Positions 1 through 11,760 of a DNA stretch of 35,000 nucleotides are shown here, one piece after another; the stretch's first letter is position 1, and each line of letters opens with the position of its first letter. The notes beneath the pieces were generated by a model. It saw only the letters and a program-made list of their open reading frames with translations. It was not told where the DNA came from and searched no databases. Position numbers and translations under genes: made by a program. This DNA comes from Bolinopsis microptera (taxonomy: Eukaryota > Ctenophora > Tentaculata > Lobata > Bolinopsidae), in contig NC_087072.1 of the NCBI RefSeq assembly GCF_026151205.1, positions 15,788,169-15,823,168 of the forward strand, written 5' to 3'.

Positions 1-39
1 AAACATCATATATACTAGAAAACATCATATATACTAGAA
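1..39. repeat. 19-20 bp tandem duplication
   Basis: The first 39 bases are two copies of a 19-20 bp unit containing catcatatatactag. The array may continue to the left of the window. No function can be assigned. Confidence 0.6.
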
Positions 40-173
40 AAGTTTTCTGTGCCTCCGGCAGAACAACGAGAACCTCAGAACTTTTCTGTCGTTAACTTAC
101 GGCACAATGAAGTTCTCATAGTTGACATATTCTAGACAAAAAGTTCGAAATGGAAACATTTTAGAAAAAATTT

Positions 174-289
174 AACGGACTTTAACTTGGACGGACATTA
201 AATGAACGGACTTTATTTGAACGGACATTAAAATGAACGCTAGGGCCTCCAGCGTTCAAGTAATGTCCGTCCAAATTAGGTCCGATAAG
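174..289. repeat. Inverted-repeat fragment, MITE-like
   Basis: Two arms rich in the motif ggacggacatta face each other across a short spacer near 238-249; gaacgct on the left pairs with agcgttc on the right. The left arm also carries a partial tandem duplication of the motif. This looks like a small fold-back element or the remnant of one. There is no coding potential, and the reading frames across it are by-products of the repeat. Confidence 0.55.
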
Positions 290-379
290 GTATGTAATAT
301 GTGACACTGTTAGTACTGTTATATGGCACATTATCATATCATTTAACTTTTGGACACGAAGGGAAACACACATGTAAGG

Positions 380-1845
380 CTTACAATCTCCGTAAAACTA
401 CATCATTAGAGCCTGTAAAACTAAAACATTTAAGATAAGCACTCTATCAAGTAAAATTCATATCATCATAGTTTATTTAAGTTTAACTCAAACGTACAAC
501 TACAAATTGTAACAAAGGCAAAATTTAATCAAAGGGCAAAATTCATAGCATGTTAGAATTCTTATTTAAGTATATTATATCCTCTACAGCTTCTTCTACA
601 GCTTTATTTGTAAATACGACCGATTCTATCAAATAATCCAGGTTGCAAGTAAAGATTACAAATTTGTTAAGATGCACTGAGTGAAATAAATAAAAAGTCT
701 AAACATAAACAAATTACTGTTTTATCTCCATTGTATTAAGTCCTCAAACGTTAGTTTTAAAATTTGAACAAAATCTTGCTTCTTCCTGATCAAATAAATT
801 GGTTTTGTTGATCACTTTTTGGACAATTTTTAACCCCCCCCCCCCCCCCCCCCTATATAATACGTATAATAATATAAATACGTATAGCTATATTCTGTCA
901 AAAGTACACAAGCGTAATCATTTGGAAACCCCCCTTCCCCCTCGGCTGATTACGTAATATGTGAACGACACCATATGAATGTGGCACTTTTAAAATTAGA
1001 GTAAGACATTTGTGGCATTAATATTTGGCATTACACTATACTCTTTGTAATATGTACTGTGTATGTCCTAAACTAGTGGTAAAGTTATGCAATTCGAGTT
1101 TTACTAATAGCTTATATTGCTTTTTAGTGTGGAAATAGTTTGAGTTACTTTTAAAGAAATCAAAATCTTATTACACAATTAAAACAGTATTTAAGGGGCA
1201 CACAAAAATTAATCTGCTGACACAATTTCACCCAACGATTGTTAGAATTAGCTTGGAGTCATCTGAAAATATGAACTTGTTCCGAAACGTTAAAATCTGT
1301 TTATATAATATTTACCAATATAGATGTAGACATAAAACTGAATAGCTCGTTGATGAAGAACATGAAATATTAATTTAAAGAACCTCGGTATAAAAACAAA
1401 CTGCACACGTTCTAAAAGTTAAGACAGAATCGGTCACTTGTTTGACTATCAAAAGGCTCTAGTTTTATGTAAGAAGTATGAGTAATCTTTGCGACATCCC
1501 AATCCTCAGAAAACTGCACCGAGGCATAACAGGACCATGCCACCAAAAAATGTGAATGATAAAGTAATATGTGAACGACCCCTGATGGTCCATAAATTAT
1601 TCTATAAATTGTGTAATAATTCTCCTAGCAAATTATTCCAGCTTTTATGCAGATATTAATATATTCCCAACTAGTTGAAGGTTCACAACCCGTCACACTA
1701 AAGTGCTTTCCATCCTTTTATGAATTACAGTCTGATTGCGAAAAATACTGATAATTGAGCTTAATCTTGTTCATCTATACTTAGAAGTTGCTTTAGAATT
1801 AAGAACGAAACTTATTCATAACTGCAAGATTTCGACACCAGAACC
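380..1845. other. AT-rich intergenic stretch, no gene seen
   Basis: No reading frame with family features, no convincing exon and no RNA gene is visible. The only landmark is a 20-bp poly-C run at 834-853. Confidence 0.5.
834..853. repeat. Poly-C tract (20 bp)
   Basis: Uninterrupted run of C in an AT-rich background. It is one of several long C/G runs in the window; others sit at 5437-5446, 10871-10885, 18301-18316, 22177-22190 and 24763-24801. Confidence 0.9.
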
Positions 1846-1857
1846 AAAGTGTTACAT

Positions 1858-1972
1858 TATAGTGCCACATTAGAGTGCCGCATGTTTTTCAGAGTGCCAC
1901 ATAGCCCACACTTTTTTTTCATAGTGTCGCAAAAGTACTTTTTTGAGTGTCGCAAGTTTATGTGGCACTAAT
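1858..1972. repeat. Diverged relative of the gtgccacat minisatellite
   Basis: Short words such as agtgccacat, gagtgccgca, agtgtcgcaa and, inverted, tgtggcact recur irregularly. The same words build the regular 53-bp array at 13529-13822, so this appears to be a degraded or ancestral copy of that family. Confidence 0.5.
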
Positions 1973-2030
1973 GTGGTGTAAGGGTGCTCTCCCGGACTCG
2001 CAACCAGAAGGTAGGGAGTTCGATGCTTGA
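1970..2030 (+). ncRNA. tRNA-derived SINE head (relic)
   Basis: A tRNA-like arrangement is visible: an A-box-like tggtgtaaggg at 1973-1983, an anticodon-arm-like cggactcgcaaccag, and a B-box-like ggagttcgatgc at 2015-2026. Spacing and order match the internal RNA polymerase III promoter of tRNA-derived SINEs. The acceptor stem does not pair well and the A box deviates from consensus, so a functional tRNA is unlikely. A decayed SINE head is the better reading. Confidence 0.45.
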
Positions 2031-2039
2031 ATTTGCACA

Positions 2040-2888
2040 AAATAATATTGTAACAGCTGGTTTATGGACCATGATGATAATACATTTTTTCAATGAAATT
2101 AAAAACACTCATTTTGTAAACTGAGTGATTCTAAACCGGGCAAATTTTCTGCAAACTATACTATACCGTGTTGACTATTGCCTCAACATCGTCAGTCAAT
2201 CGAAGGCCGGACCGTCACGTCCACGCTTTACGCGCGGTGTTGAATTCGAATACAAAATAAGATCCTTTATATATCAAGACGGAGTTACAAAACGCGCGTT
2301 CCATTTATACCTCGTTTTTAGCAGTCTGAAGGACTAATATACAAAACCTTAACCGATGTTATAATCACTCCAAACAGTCTTCATTCTTCTGTAGTATATT
2401 TTAATATTTTTAAAGATATATAAGTCGAAGATGAAAAGTCCAATTCTTAGAGTTATAATTGGGCATATTCATAATAAATTGTTCATATTTACTGTCCTCA
2501 AATACAATACATATTAGTCACATTATTTATAACTTGAAGTAAGACAATGTCTAATTTGATTTCTCTGATTTCGGCTAGTTTAGCTGCAAGTTGCACCCCA
2601 TGTATTTCCATAGACGGGCTTGTTGACCAAGGCGAGTTTCTGTGGAAGAGGTTAGCGTTCTTTGGTTGCATGCAGGGAGTGACGAGTGTCTGGCGTTTGT
2701 TTCTATAAGCAGCTTTTCTAATGGCACTTTTCAGGAGACCTCCGTAACATTAGTAGCTGATTTTAAGGTGACCAAACCTGCAACAGTATTTATTATGTAT
2801 TATCAATTGTTTACTTGGGAACCGGTTTTTGGTACACCGGCCAATGTTTACAAAATTATATGATACATAACAATATAATTTTATTTAA
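2040..2888. other. Intergenic, no gene seen
   Basis: Only short reading frames without recognisable features occur here. No splice-flanked exon or RNA gene was found. Confidence 0.4.
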
Positions 2889-2890
2889 TA

Positions 2891-3280
2891 TACCTTAGTT
2901 CGTTTAATTATGGCGGGTTAAATTCAGCGGTTTTCGGTAATTCCACCATATTACCCGCCATTATTTTTATACCCGCCATAATAAAACCCGCCGAGTCAAC
3001 TTTTGGATTTCTGGCAGGGTATACGCATGCCATAATAATTTTATCGTTCCTATTTTACATTGAAACAAGCGTCACGAACTCACTTTCTAGGTATTCCGAC
3101 CACAGCGATGTGGTTTTATTCAAATACTTTGGTTGTAATGACCTGTACTGTCAAACTGATTGATACCGTAAATACGTGGCGGGTAAAATATGGCGGATTT
3201 TCGGACAATCCGCTATATTTTTTCCCGCCAACATTTTACTCGCCACAATATTACCCGCCATAAATAAACGAACTAAGGTA
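2891..3280. mobile_element. 390-bp MITE with TA target duplication
   Basis: The ends are inverted copies of each other over about 28 bp with one mismatch: taccttagttcgttta on the left, taaataaacgaactaaggta on the right. Both ends carry a flanking TA dinucleotide, as in Tc1/mariner-type insertions. Subterminal blocks with tggcgggt and acccgcca repeat in both orientations inside each half. There is no transposase, so it is non-autonomous. Assignment to Tc1/mariner rests only on the TA and is an inference. Confidence 0.8.
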
Positions 3281-3542
3281 AGTGAAAATAATAATTGAAA
3301 ATTATGGTGTATCCTTTGCTTTATAATTTATTCTTAAAAATTAAAAACTTGCATAATCAAAACTTGCATATCATGATTTACTAAAACAAAGTAAAAATAA
3401 ATTTGATTTGACTGAGTGGAGTTGGGTTAAAAACATATAAGAGATACGATGATTTAACTTGTAGAAGCTTTCAATAAACATGTGTTAATCGTCGTCAGCT
3501 GTTTGATTTGACTGTTTATAGGCCGACTGATCAATTACATTT

Positions 3543-3823
3543 GGGGCCATCTACTTAGAACGTCCGGCAAATAGGGAGGGGGTGGTTTCTGAAAATCCGG
3601 ACGTCCGTAAATTTTATTTCAAATCTTTGAATTTTATTTCAACCCTTTGAATTTTATTAACAATGAATTGAGTTGGTTTTATTTGTACTCTTAAAAGTAG
3701 CTGGAAATCTGGATGTCTGGAGGAGGGTCGCCGGGATTGGTTTTGAAAATTCGGACACAACCGGACAGGGGGAAGTGGTCTGAAAATCTACGATTTTGGC
3801 GGACATCCTAAGTAGATGGCCCC
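3543..3823. mobile_element. 281-bp MITE with perfect 16-bp TIRs
   Basis: The element begins ggggccatctacttag and ends with its exact complement ctaagtagatggcccc. Subterminal sequence with cgtccgg/ggcggacatc is also roughly complementary. The interior has a small tandem repeat of ttgaattttattt. No target duplication is obvious and there is no coding capacity, so the superfamily is undetermined. Confidence 0.8.
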
Positions 3824-4080
3824 TTGCACTTTTAAGTTACAAGGGTTGAAACTGGCCCGCAAGGTTTGTATGTCCTCAGCAAATTTTGTTAAGTTTCTTA
3901 TAATTATCAGCTAATTTGCGATTAAAGATAAATGAACAGGGCAGAGTAGATAGTGCTTTGTTTCAACTGTAGTTAAACATAAGTAAATGAGCCCACGTCT
4001 TATCAGCACCTGCTAGCGCTATCATGACAGTGAAAAATGTGGAATTTGGTTGATAGTGAAATTTCACACCTTCTTCTTAA

Positions 4081-5446
4081 GGCTGGGGGTTCACCCTGAA
4101 TTTTTTGTGAAACTTGGTTTCGAGATAGCAGTTGACCAACAAACTAGGACCGGTGACCGAACTTTTGAGGGGGTCCCGGACCCCAACCGCCAAACGGTGC
4201 CTGCGGGGCAGCCACGCCCATATTTGATCCAAATTAGGCCCAATTTAGCCAAATACCCTGAACATGCCCAAAACCCAGATTTTAGGTGCTCTACTTGTAG
4301 CTAGTGGTCCCCTGAACTCGTATATGAATTTTCATCAAGATTGGACAAAAAATGACTGAGTTATGAGCCAAAAACCATATGACCATATTTGGGCATACGC
4401 ACCAAATTTGATCGATTTTGGCCCATAAATTGGTCAAATATCAATATTTTTGAATGAAACCAACTTTATATGGAAGATAAGCCTATACTACAGATTCTCT
4501 ATGATTATCAGCTCAATATCTACCTAACTGTGGATTCTGTGTTCAAATAGTTGCAAAAAATGAACAAAATCGCCCATATCTCAGTTCGCGATATTTGCAA
4601 AACTGACTTCGCTCAAAACAATAGAACTCAATAGGGTTTCAATATTTTTTCATGAAATTTTCAGAATCAATGCAACGTAGAATCGCCTCATGACCTTAAG
4701 TTTTGTATTAGAATTTTGAGTTAGGCCTTTAAAAAAATTTGGCGGCCAAATTCTGAAAAATGCCCGGCAAATTTCAGAATTTGGCCGCCAAATTTTTTTT
4801 AAAGGCCTAACTCAAAATTCTAATACAAAACTTAAGGTCATGAGGCGATTCTACGTTGATTCTGAAAATTTCATGAAAAAATATTGAAACCCTATTGAGT
4901 TCTATTGTTTTGAGCGAAGTCAGTTTTGCAAATATCGCGAACTGAGATATGGGCGATTTTGTTCATTTTTTGCAACTATTTGAACACAGAATCCACAGTT
5001 AGATAGATATTGAGCTGATAATCATAGAGAATCTGTAGTATAGGCTTATCTTCCATATAAAGTTGGTTTCATTCAAAAATATTGATATTTGACCAATTTA
5101 TGGGCCAAAATCGATCAAATTTGGTGCGTATGCCCAAATATGGTCATATGGTTTTTGGCTCATAACTCAGTCATTTTTTGTCCAATCTTGATGAAAATTC
5201 ATATACGAGTTCAGGGGACCACTAGCTACAAGTAGAGCACCTAAAATCTGGGTTTTGGGCATGTTCAGGGTATTTGGCTAAATTGGGCCTAATTTGGATC
5301 AAATATGGGCGTGGCTGCCCCGCAGGCACCGTTTGGCGGTTGGGGTCCGGGACCCCCTCAAAAGTTCGGTCACCGGTCCTAGTTTGTTGGTCAACTGCTA
5401 TCTCGAAACTAAGTTTCACAAAAAAATCAGGGTGAACCCCCCCCCC
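4081..5446. mobile_element. 1.37-kb near-perfect palindrome flanked by TTAA
   Basis: Two arms of about 675 bp, nearly identical, face each other across a spacer of about 13 bp centred near 4764. TTAA lies directly outside each end (4077-4080 and 5447-5450), which is the target duplication of piggyBac-type elements. Differences between arms are few: single substitutions near the ends, one C/T change around 4524 against its partner, and expansion of the right end to ten C. The twin 65-residue reading frames in the arms are copies of one another and match no known protein. It is a fold-back or MITE-like element without transposase; piggyBac assignment is inferred from TTAA only. Confidence 0.8.
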
Positions 5447-7519
5447 TTAAAGGACCAGTTAACTGAAAAATTTGTAGTCTCAAATTTGGCTAAGATTTAA
5501 ATCAGCTGTGACAAACTGGTAAAGAATCGTATCGCCGAAAGAACCAACTCTCTAGCGTACTTGTAACGCGTGTTATTGCAAAAATAAGCTGTGGCCTCGT
5601 GACGTCATAAAGTCCCTCAGTGCGCGCTTGCATAGCGTAATTTACATTACAAATGTTTATCAATAGTCCCATTACCTTAGTATTGCTGTTCCACTACTAA
5701 ACAAATGTTTATCATCGTCAATAAAACACGTGTAACTCACTCAAATTTTAGAATTATGACTATTAGCCTAGTTCTCCAAAATCCTTATAGTTTTGGCTAT
5801 CATTCTAACTAAAGGAATAGCTGATTGGATGTACAGTGCTCACGTCATGATTTTAAACAGTGATATAGGTTCTTGAACAGTGGCGGGTGAATGTACGGTT
5901 AGAAAGTTTCTGCTATTACAACTTATGTCATATGTGATAATTTTGGATTGTTTTCATTGCTTAATTACACAAGCAGCTAGGGAGACTGTGCCGATTATTT
6001 TTCCCCAGTCCATGAAACTCTAACGAATTTAGAAAGGATCTAGATAAGTAGGAGTTTATTCAATTCCGAGAGCAATTATATTTATAGCATAGCGAAATTT
6101 ATAACTTTAATCCGCATGTGTCAGCCAGCACAGGAGACAAGAAGTCTGGCTACTTTACGGCCGTTCCTCTGGGACCATTAGTAGAAGTAGCTTCTATCAG
6201 AACAGTGCCGTGGGAACAGAATTCCCGCCAAAATACCCGGTCTCGGGTCTACCAAATAGTAATACTGATTGGACTTGGAGTGTACGGTGTGCGGTGTGTC
6301 TTGAATTAGACTTACGGCTTACCTAGTTGTTATCCTAATTGCATTATCATCGGTACATAACATAAATAAACTACTGGTAAGTTTAAATACCAAGTGCAAA
6401 CGTGTTCAGTCAATCGACCCACTGAACAACTATAGAATTTCCAAGACCCTATTATTCTCTGGCCATATATTACGGCACGATCGATTGTTAGATGGCTAAA
6501 CGACCAACGTTAATCTATATAATTCTAAAACTATGAGCTAGCACTTTAATCTAAAAATACACTTTTTATATTACTCCTGATTTTTACATTTCACGTAAAA
6601 CATTGTCGCCACAGGTTGATCATGGACACTAACAGCTTGATTTGAGATAAATGACTAATGAGTTTCTCTAAAGTTAACTCTAAAGTTGTGTAGTCCAGTT
6701 ATTTATGGACATTTATGGAAATGAACCTGCAAATATTCAAATACTCACGAAACTTTGCACAGACCTTCCCGAAGGTATGAATAAACGATTTTCGTTTGGA
6801 GACATTTTTTTTACCGTGGAGAAAACCCAGGAGGGCCACGCCCATATTGACCCAATAACGTAACCGACCTCTTGCTTCTGAAGGTCGTAGAGACTTCAAA
6901 ATAGGCTTAAACGAAGCCGCATATGCATGTTTATATAGTGTTTACTTTTCGAAAAATTCGCCAAAAACCATTTTGGGCGTGGTGCTGAGCCCATTTTCGA
7001 TAGGATCGTGATAGAGTCTTTAGACAGGGTGCAAAAGAACCGCACATATTAATATATGACTTACGAACAAACATATGCCTTAAAGTGCTTACTTTTTCAT
7101 TTATTGGCGAAAAACTGATTTTCGGTTCCAGAAATCATGCAAAACTATGGATATCTGGTAAATTGGGCTATGAAGGCCCTAAAGGTTTTTGAATGTGTGC
7201 AAATTGTGCAGAATGGCCATGTTTATATACATTATACAACTTATGAAGCAACATGTACCCTAAATTACTTACTTTTCGAGTTATTCGGGGAAAAACATTG
7301 TATTATGTCCATTTTCTACCTGTAAAATACAGTCTCACGAGCTCTTCTGCGCGCGCAAGGGACTTTATGACGTCATCGCCAAAATAATACAAACGCTATT
7401 TACACGCGTTAGAGAAGCAGTTAGAGATTTAGGAATTTCGACACGTTGCTTAGTTTGCTATTTGTCACAATCTGTCAAAATATGAGGATAACTTTTTTTT
7501 CAGTTAACTGGTCCTTTAA
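5447..7519. mobile_element. 2.07-kb non-autonomous element with long diverged TIRs
   Basis: The outermost bases form a strong inverted repeat: ttaaaggaccagttaactg on the left and its complement ending at 7519 on the right. Complementarity continues with decay for about 190 bp, including gtgacaaa, taacgcgtgt and a block holding gacgtcataaagtccc with its partner at about 7353-7371. TTAA is present at both ends, suggesting a piggyBac-like insertion. Internally, 6690-7320 holds at least three degenerate units of about 150-180 bp marked by cttacttttcg...ggcgaaaaac. No transposase frame is seen. The left TTAA is shared with the adjoining palindrome. Confidence 0.75.
6700..7320. repeat. Degenerate tandem units inside the TTAA element
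   Basis: Related blocks at about 6939, 7087 and 7267 share catgtttatat..., then tttacttttc and a g-rich gaaaaac word, spaced roughly 150-180 bp apart. Each unit has drifted, so the array is old. Frames across it do not resemble proteins. Confidence 0.5.
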
Positions 7520-8420
7520 GATGGCTGCATCTGTTTGATTATCAATGACTTTCATCATTTGACTGAATATACCAAACTCGTTCGGTAGTTAAGATAAGAA
7601 CCGATTACCACATTATAAGACAAATTGTTGCTTACCTGCAGCACTGATATAATGTTCCATCTTGTTCTCTGCAGTTTTCTGTGATCCACTTTAGCTATGT
7701 AAATGAATTCTGTGATCTTTAGGTACTTTAGTCTGAAAATACATGTACATGACAGCTCGAAAATAGAAATAACCAAATAGGATAAAAAATAAAGGAAAAC
7801 TGATGATTTAGAATGGTAACAATCATAACTATTTATACCAGTTACCAATAAAAGACAAAAGCCATTCCTTACCCCCTTCTTCTAATAGTGGGTGACCCTA
7901 TAATTGGCTATCGAAGTATTCGAAGACAAGTTTTCAAAAATTAAGATAAATACTTTGTAGCACATGCACAGGGTGGGCAAAAAAAGAGCAGCAAGATACA
8001 TTTTGGTCCACCATGTTTTTAATTTAACCATGTTTTTAATTTAATTTTAATGTAATATTCTGGGTTATATCAGATGACACGATTGTGAGTCCAGATGAAA
8101 AGTAGTGGAGTGTGTGTAAGCGCTCTTGGTGTGTGAAACGGTTCTTTAAGTTGGCATCTTAGATGTAAAAATTCATGCTCTGGAAGTCACATTGTGCTGT
8201 TTAGGACCGCTTTTTATTGAAGAAAATGGTTCGTTAGGCTGAAAAATGCAAAGATCTGAAAATAAGCTATCTGAAATATTTGCTATTCTTCCTAGCCAAA
8301 TTAATCGCCGGTCAAGTTGAAGGTCAGCACTCATGTGTAATTGTAATAATCGGGCGTCCTGAAAATCGAGTTTTCGAAATCATGAAAGTAAACATCATCG
8401 CATCCCCTCCCTATTTCAGC
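7520..8420. other. Intergenic, no gene seen
   Basis: A 97-codon minus-strand frame at 7555-7848 has no recognisable domain and no flanking gene structure; I do not call it. The rest is low-information AT-rich DNA. Confidence 0.4.
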
Positions 8421-8423
8421 CCA

Positions 8424-8487
8424 AAGTGCATGAATCAATGGTAAATTGCATGAATCAATGGTAAAGTGCATGAATCAATGGTAAATT
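8424..8487. repeat. 20-bp tandem repeat, three copies
   Basis: Three consecutive copies of tgcatgaatcaatggtaaa, alternating in the last base or two, followed by a partial fourth. Confidence 0.85.
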
Positions 8488-8985
8488 GACTTTTAATACA
8501 TGTTCAATTGAGTCATAACTGTCTTTTTCTGCAGTTAGTTGTAATTGTGGAGGAAAGCTATACTATAAGATATACAATTAAGAAAAACTATTAACTAACC
8601 AGAAACACATTCAGTATTTTGCAGGTATATTAATCAGTAATAGTCACATCATAAAGTAAAGCATCTGGCTCTGTTTTGAGTTGGTGTTCACCACACTTTT
8701 CCACTGACCAATGTAAATCGTAGCACCGCTTCGTATCATATCCTAAAGCAGTTTAAACCAATAGTATTGCAATATATTTTTACTAAGCATATATCACATT
8801 AGAATCAACAAATTATTTTTCAATCAAAATGGAAATTTGATTCCTATGAACAATATCTCTGAAGCGCCATCCTACTTAGATTACTGTAATAGCTTTAAAT
8901 ACTTTGGAATTGGCAAGAGGCTATAACATCAAGTTCCATTTACTACAAAATGATCTAGCTAAAGCCAAAGATTTTAATAGGCCAT
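8488..8985. other. Intergenic, no gene seen
   Basis: AT-rich sequence with no reading frame or repeat that I can support. Its right end may contain further eroded LINE sequence joined to the relic that follows. Confidence 0.35.
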
Positions 8986-8988
8986 CTA

Positions 8989-9237
8989 GAGGATGGACTG
9001 ATCTATCTTTATTGGTTGGATATAAAGAAAATGATTGCACTCAAGATCTTGCAAGTTCTACAAGGATTGGCTCCAACTTATCTGCAAGATATGTTGAACA
9101 GATCTAAGATTAGTGTGGGTAGCTTCTCTGTAGTAGCTCCTACGAATGTACACTGTACAGGGGTGAGGGGGAGTCAAGGTATGAATTACTACCACCATTG
9201 GTTCGAATCGAAAAATATTCGTGTTTATTTCTTTTAA
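8989..9237 (+). pseudogene. LINE reverse-transcriptase C-terminal relic
   Basis: In the frame starting at 8989 the peptide runs EDGLIYLYWLDIKKMIALK and, a few residues on, LQGLAPTYLQDML. This is the hallmark of the region after the reverse-transcriptase domain in many non-LTR retrotransposons, where a LHWLPI..R..K..L..KALHGLAP.YL pattern is conserved. Upstream catalytic parts (FADD box, palm motifs) are absent and the frame degrades soon after. It is therefore a short 5'-truncated or eroded fragment. The resemblance is to the family pattern; no specific clade can be named. Confidence 0.6.
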
Positions 9238-9990
9238 ATGAAGGTCCATTTTCGCATTTATTTGATAGTTTGGATGAACCTAGAAGTAAACTTGAGGAAA
9301 TATTCTTTGGTGAAAAAAAATTATTTGGTTGTTAGTGTTTTTATTATGGCAAGTGGTTTCAATTTAGGGGAATTTAATAAATAAAAAATAAATTCTAACA
9401 TTTATTACACCCTTCGACATTAAAATATACCCAACAAAGATGTACGTTTAAGTCATTCAAGCGAGACTTAGTGTTGAAATACCAAGATTATGGACTTTTT
9501 ATCAGTTTTAGTGAGACAAGGTCTGTTTCTCTATTTTCTAAGAAAAATTTCTACTTTACAGTAGGCAATGCTGAGTGGCAGGAATGAGGGACCAAAACGC
9601 TTGGGGCTAACAATGGCCCATCTACAAACCACTTCAGAAATGGCAATGATGTCATTTATATGCTTAATTCGTATGCACTTCTAACATTCTATAAAAATCT
9701 CTTCCTAAATAGTTATAAAGATACACAACAAAAAACACACAAATAAAATGTTTATATTCCATATATAAATGTCTATAGAACTTTCAAATTTCTATAAAAC
9801 TGATAAACCTATGTATATATTCATTTTGCACCCAGAGAAAGATGTGATCACAGAGGTAGTTTCGATATTATGTTCATGACAAGGTATGGGGCTGCTGCAT
9901 TTTACAGCTTTTGTAAGCTCAAGTAATCTAGGCAAGGTCAATTTCAAAGTTTTTGAATTTTGTCGAACACTGTTTAAGACTAAGTTCCAG
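9238..9990. other. Intergenic, possible eroded LINE tail
   Basis: Mostly AT-rich DNA. The right part borders the minus-strand LINE relic and may be its 3' end: an open minus-strand frame at 9792-10082 follows it directly, but shows no motif of its own beyond the first residues. Confidence 0.35.
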
Positions 9991-9999
9991 TCATTTGGT

Positions 10000-10660
10000 T
10001 CTCCTTCCTTTTGAGTGGGAGTGATGGTTATTTTTATGGATGATTTGAGGTGATTGGGCTTACAGGTGACTGTAGTTAGCATGAGATTTTATCGTACTGT
10101 GTTCCAGATTGTCCCTGCTCTGTATAAGTAGCTAATGGTTTAGGTGTGAGAATGACTGTCTCTTAGCCAAGTCTGCCAGATGTTTCAAAGAGGGAGTAAA
10201 GTGATATAGGGGTTCTGTATTTCAAGACCTTGAAGATGTCATTTAATACAGTGGTAGAAGTACAGATTATGCACATTCATGATTTCATGAGTGTTGAAGA
10301 GTGTTGAAGAGGGGTTTAGTATGCTCTTTTCTGTAGAATTCGTTGCCCAGGATCTGCTCCCCGTAGGGTCTGCATCACGCACTAGTTTTAAATTTATCCA
10401 GGTATGCTTCTTTATCACCAAACATTGTGCGGGCACACATTTTCTGTGCTTTTGTTAGATACTCCTCCCCAGACAGTTATTCCATATGCAAGATAGCTTT
10501 CAAACAGAGTGTGATACAGATCTTTAAGGAGTGATGTGGGAATGTTATCTTTAATTCTATTTAGCATGCCACAGTTTTAATACTTATTTACCTCTAGATG
10601 TTCATTCCAGTTTAGGTCTTCACCGACTGTTACGCCTAAGAATTTAGTTTCATGTAGTCT
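10000..10660 (-). pseudogene. Broken LINE ORF2 C-terminal half
   Basis: Read on the minus strand from about 10650, pieces of a non-LTR retrotransposon protein appear in order: TKFLGVTVGEDLNWNEHL (end of the palm/thumb region), CGMLNRIKDNIPTSLLK, DLYHTLFESYLAYGITVWGG, KAQKMCARTMFG, HEIMNVHNLYFYHC and finally YRAGTIWNTVR. These are the typical successive landmarks of LINE C-termini. They lie in different frames with at least one internal stop (after KFKTSA) and several frameshifts, so the copy is dead. The catalytic palm is not present upstream, so it is also 5'-truncated. Confidence 0.75.
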
Positions 10661-10663
10661 CTC

Positions 10664-11570
10664 CTAAGGTGTCACATTTCTTAATTACTATAGCCAAAAT
10701 TTCAGAAGGAAAATAATTTAAAGGATATATCTGTCGTAGTAGAAGCTAGGGAGGCATTTACAATTATTATAGCCTCCCAACCTTTATGAACCACCTGTAA
10801 AGGTACAGTATTCAATCTGCAAAGCAACAACTCACAAAAATAAAACACCCAACATGTGTACTGACTTTTGCCCCCCCCCCCCCCCTCTGGCCCCCCCGCC
10901 CTGTACAATCGTCTGGATTCTTTTGAAGCTCTTCTAAAACCTTGCCTTATTAGACTGTCCCTTCACGAACTTGAGAAACTTTATCAATAAGTTATTTTAG
11001 TCATATTTTGTGTAGGATCTTCAATTTTTTTAAATGAATAAATGTATGATCGAATGATACGAATGCAGCCGAATGATAGAAAACTTCCCCTTCAGTGCAT
11101 ACTTTAAACATAGTACTATTAACTATTAACAACTTTAAGACCTCCTTTGATATTTTGAAATGGCCACAACACATATCAATATTTTTATTTCTCTAATTGC
11201 TAATTCAGTGAAATCTTGCATTTGTAAGAGTCATGTAGCTGTAAAGGATCAATGTAACCCGATTAAGTATGATGACGAATTATGTTGAAGTCTGAAGATA
11301 ATATAAGAAATACGTCGCAAATTATAAGTCGACTTTTGAGAATTAAGCAGCACAAGATAAAAAACGATTGGAACACATAAATCAGATTATATGAAAACGT
11401 ACTTAACAATTAAATTACATATCGAAAAAAAGATAACCAAACAGACTAAATATTAGTTTTGAAATGCAAAGATATCACTCAAATACTATCAATGATACTA
11501 TAACGTACATGTGTGATTCATGACAGTATTTGCTTGTGCGCTCGATTTTCATACTGCGGAGTTAATTTTC
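10664..11570. other. Intergenic with poly-C tract
   Basis: No gene is visible. A 15-bp poly-C run at 10871-10885 is followed by a second run at 10891-10897. The rest is AT-rich and unremarkable. Confidence 0.4.
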
Positions 11571-11575
11571 GGAAA

Positions 11576-11760
11576 TACGCGCGGCGCGTTTAGAGTTTTA
11601 ATTTAATTTTAACATGATTTTTGCCGGAATTATTTTGATACATTTAATGTTTAAATTTACCTGGGGACCCCAGGCTATTATATTTATGTTCATAACCATA
11701 TTATTTAGCGGAATGACAGGATGGCACGAGCTAGGAAGTAACGCGCGCCGGGCCAAACCA
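11576..11760. repeat. Direct-repeat copy A with cctggggaccccagg core
   Basis: This stretch shares ordered blocks with 12493-12600: cgcgcggcgcgt, then ttacctggggacc with caggctat, atgttcataa and cggaatgacagg. The order and orientation are identical, but spacing differs because copy A has AT-rich insertions. The core cctggggaccccagg is a perfect odd palindrome. A 60-codon open frame crosses it, but copy B does not conserve that frame, so I do not treat it as coding. Confidence 0.6.

Noticed and set aside
4050-5500. Two identical 65-84-residue frames at 4050-4304 and 5222-5419
   Set aside because: They are the two arms of the palindrome read twice; no domain and no expression signals.
8424-8487. 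CRISPR-like array at 8.4 kb
   Set aside because: The three 20-bp units are adjacent with no unique spacers, and the genome is eukaryotic.
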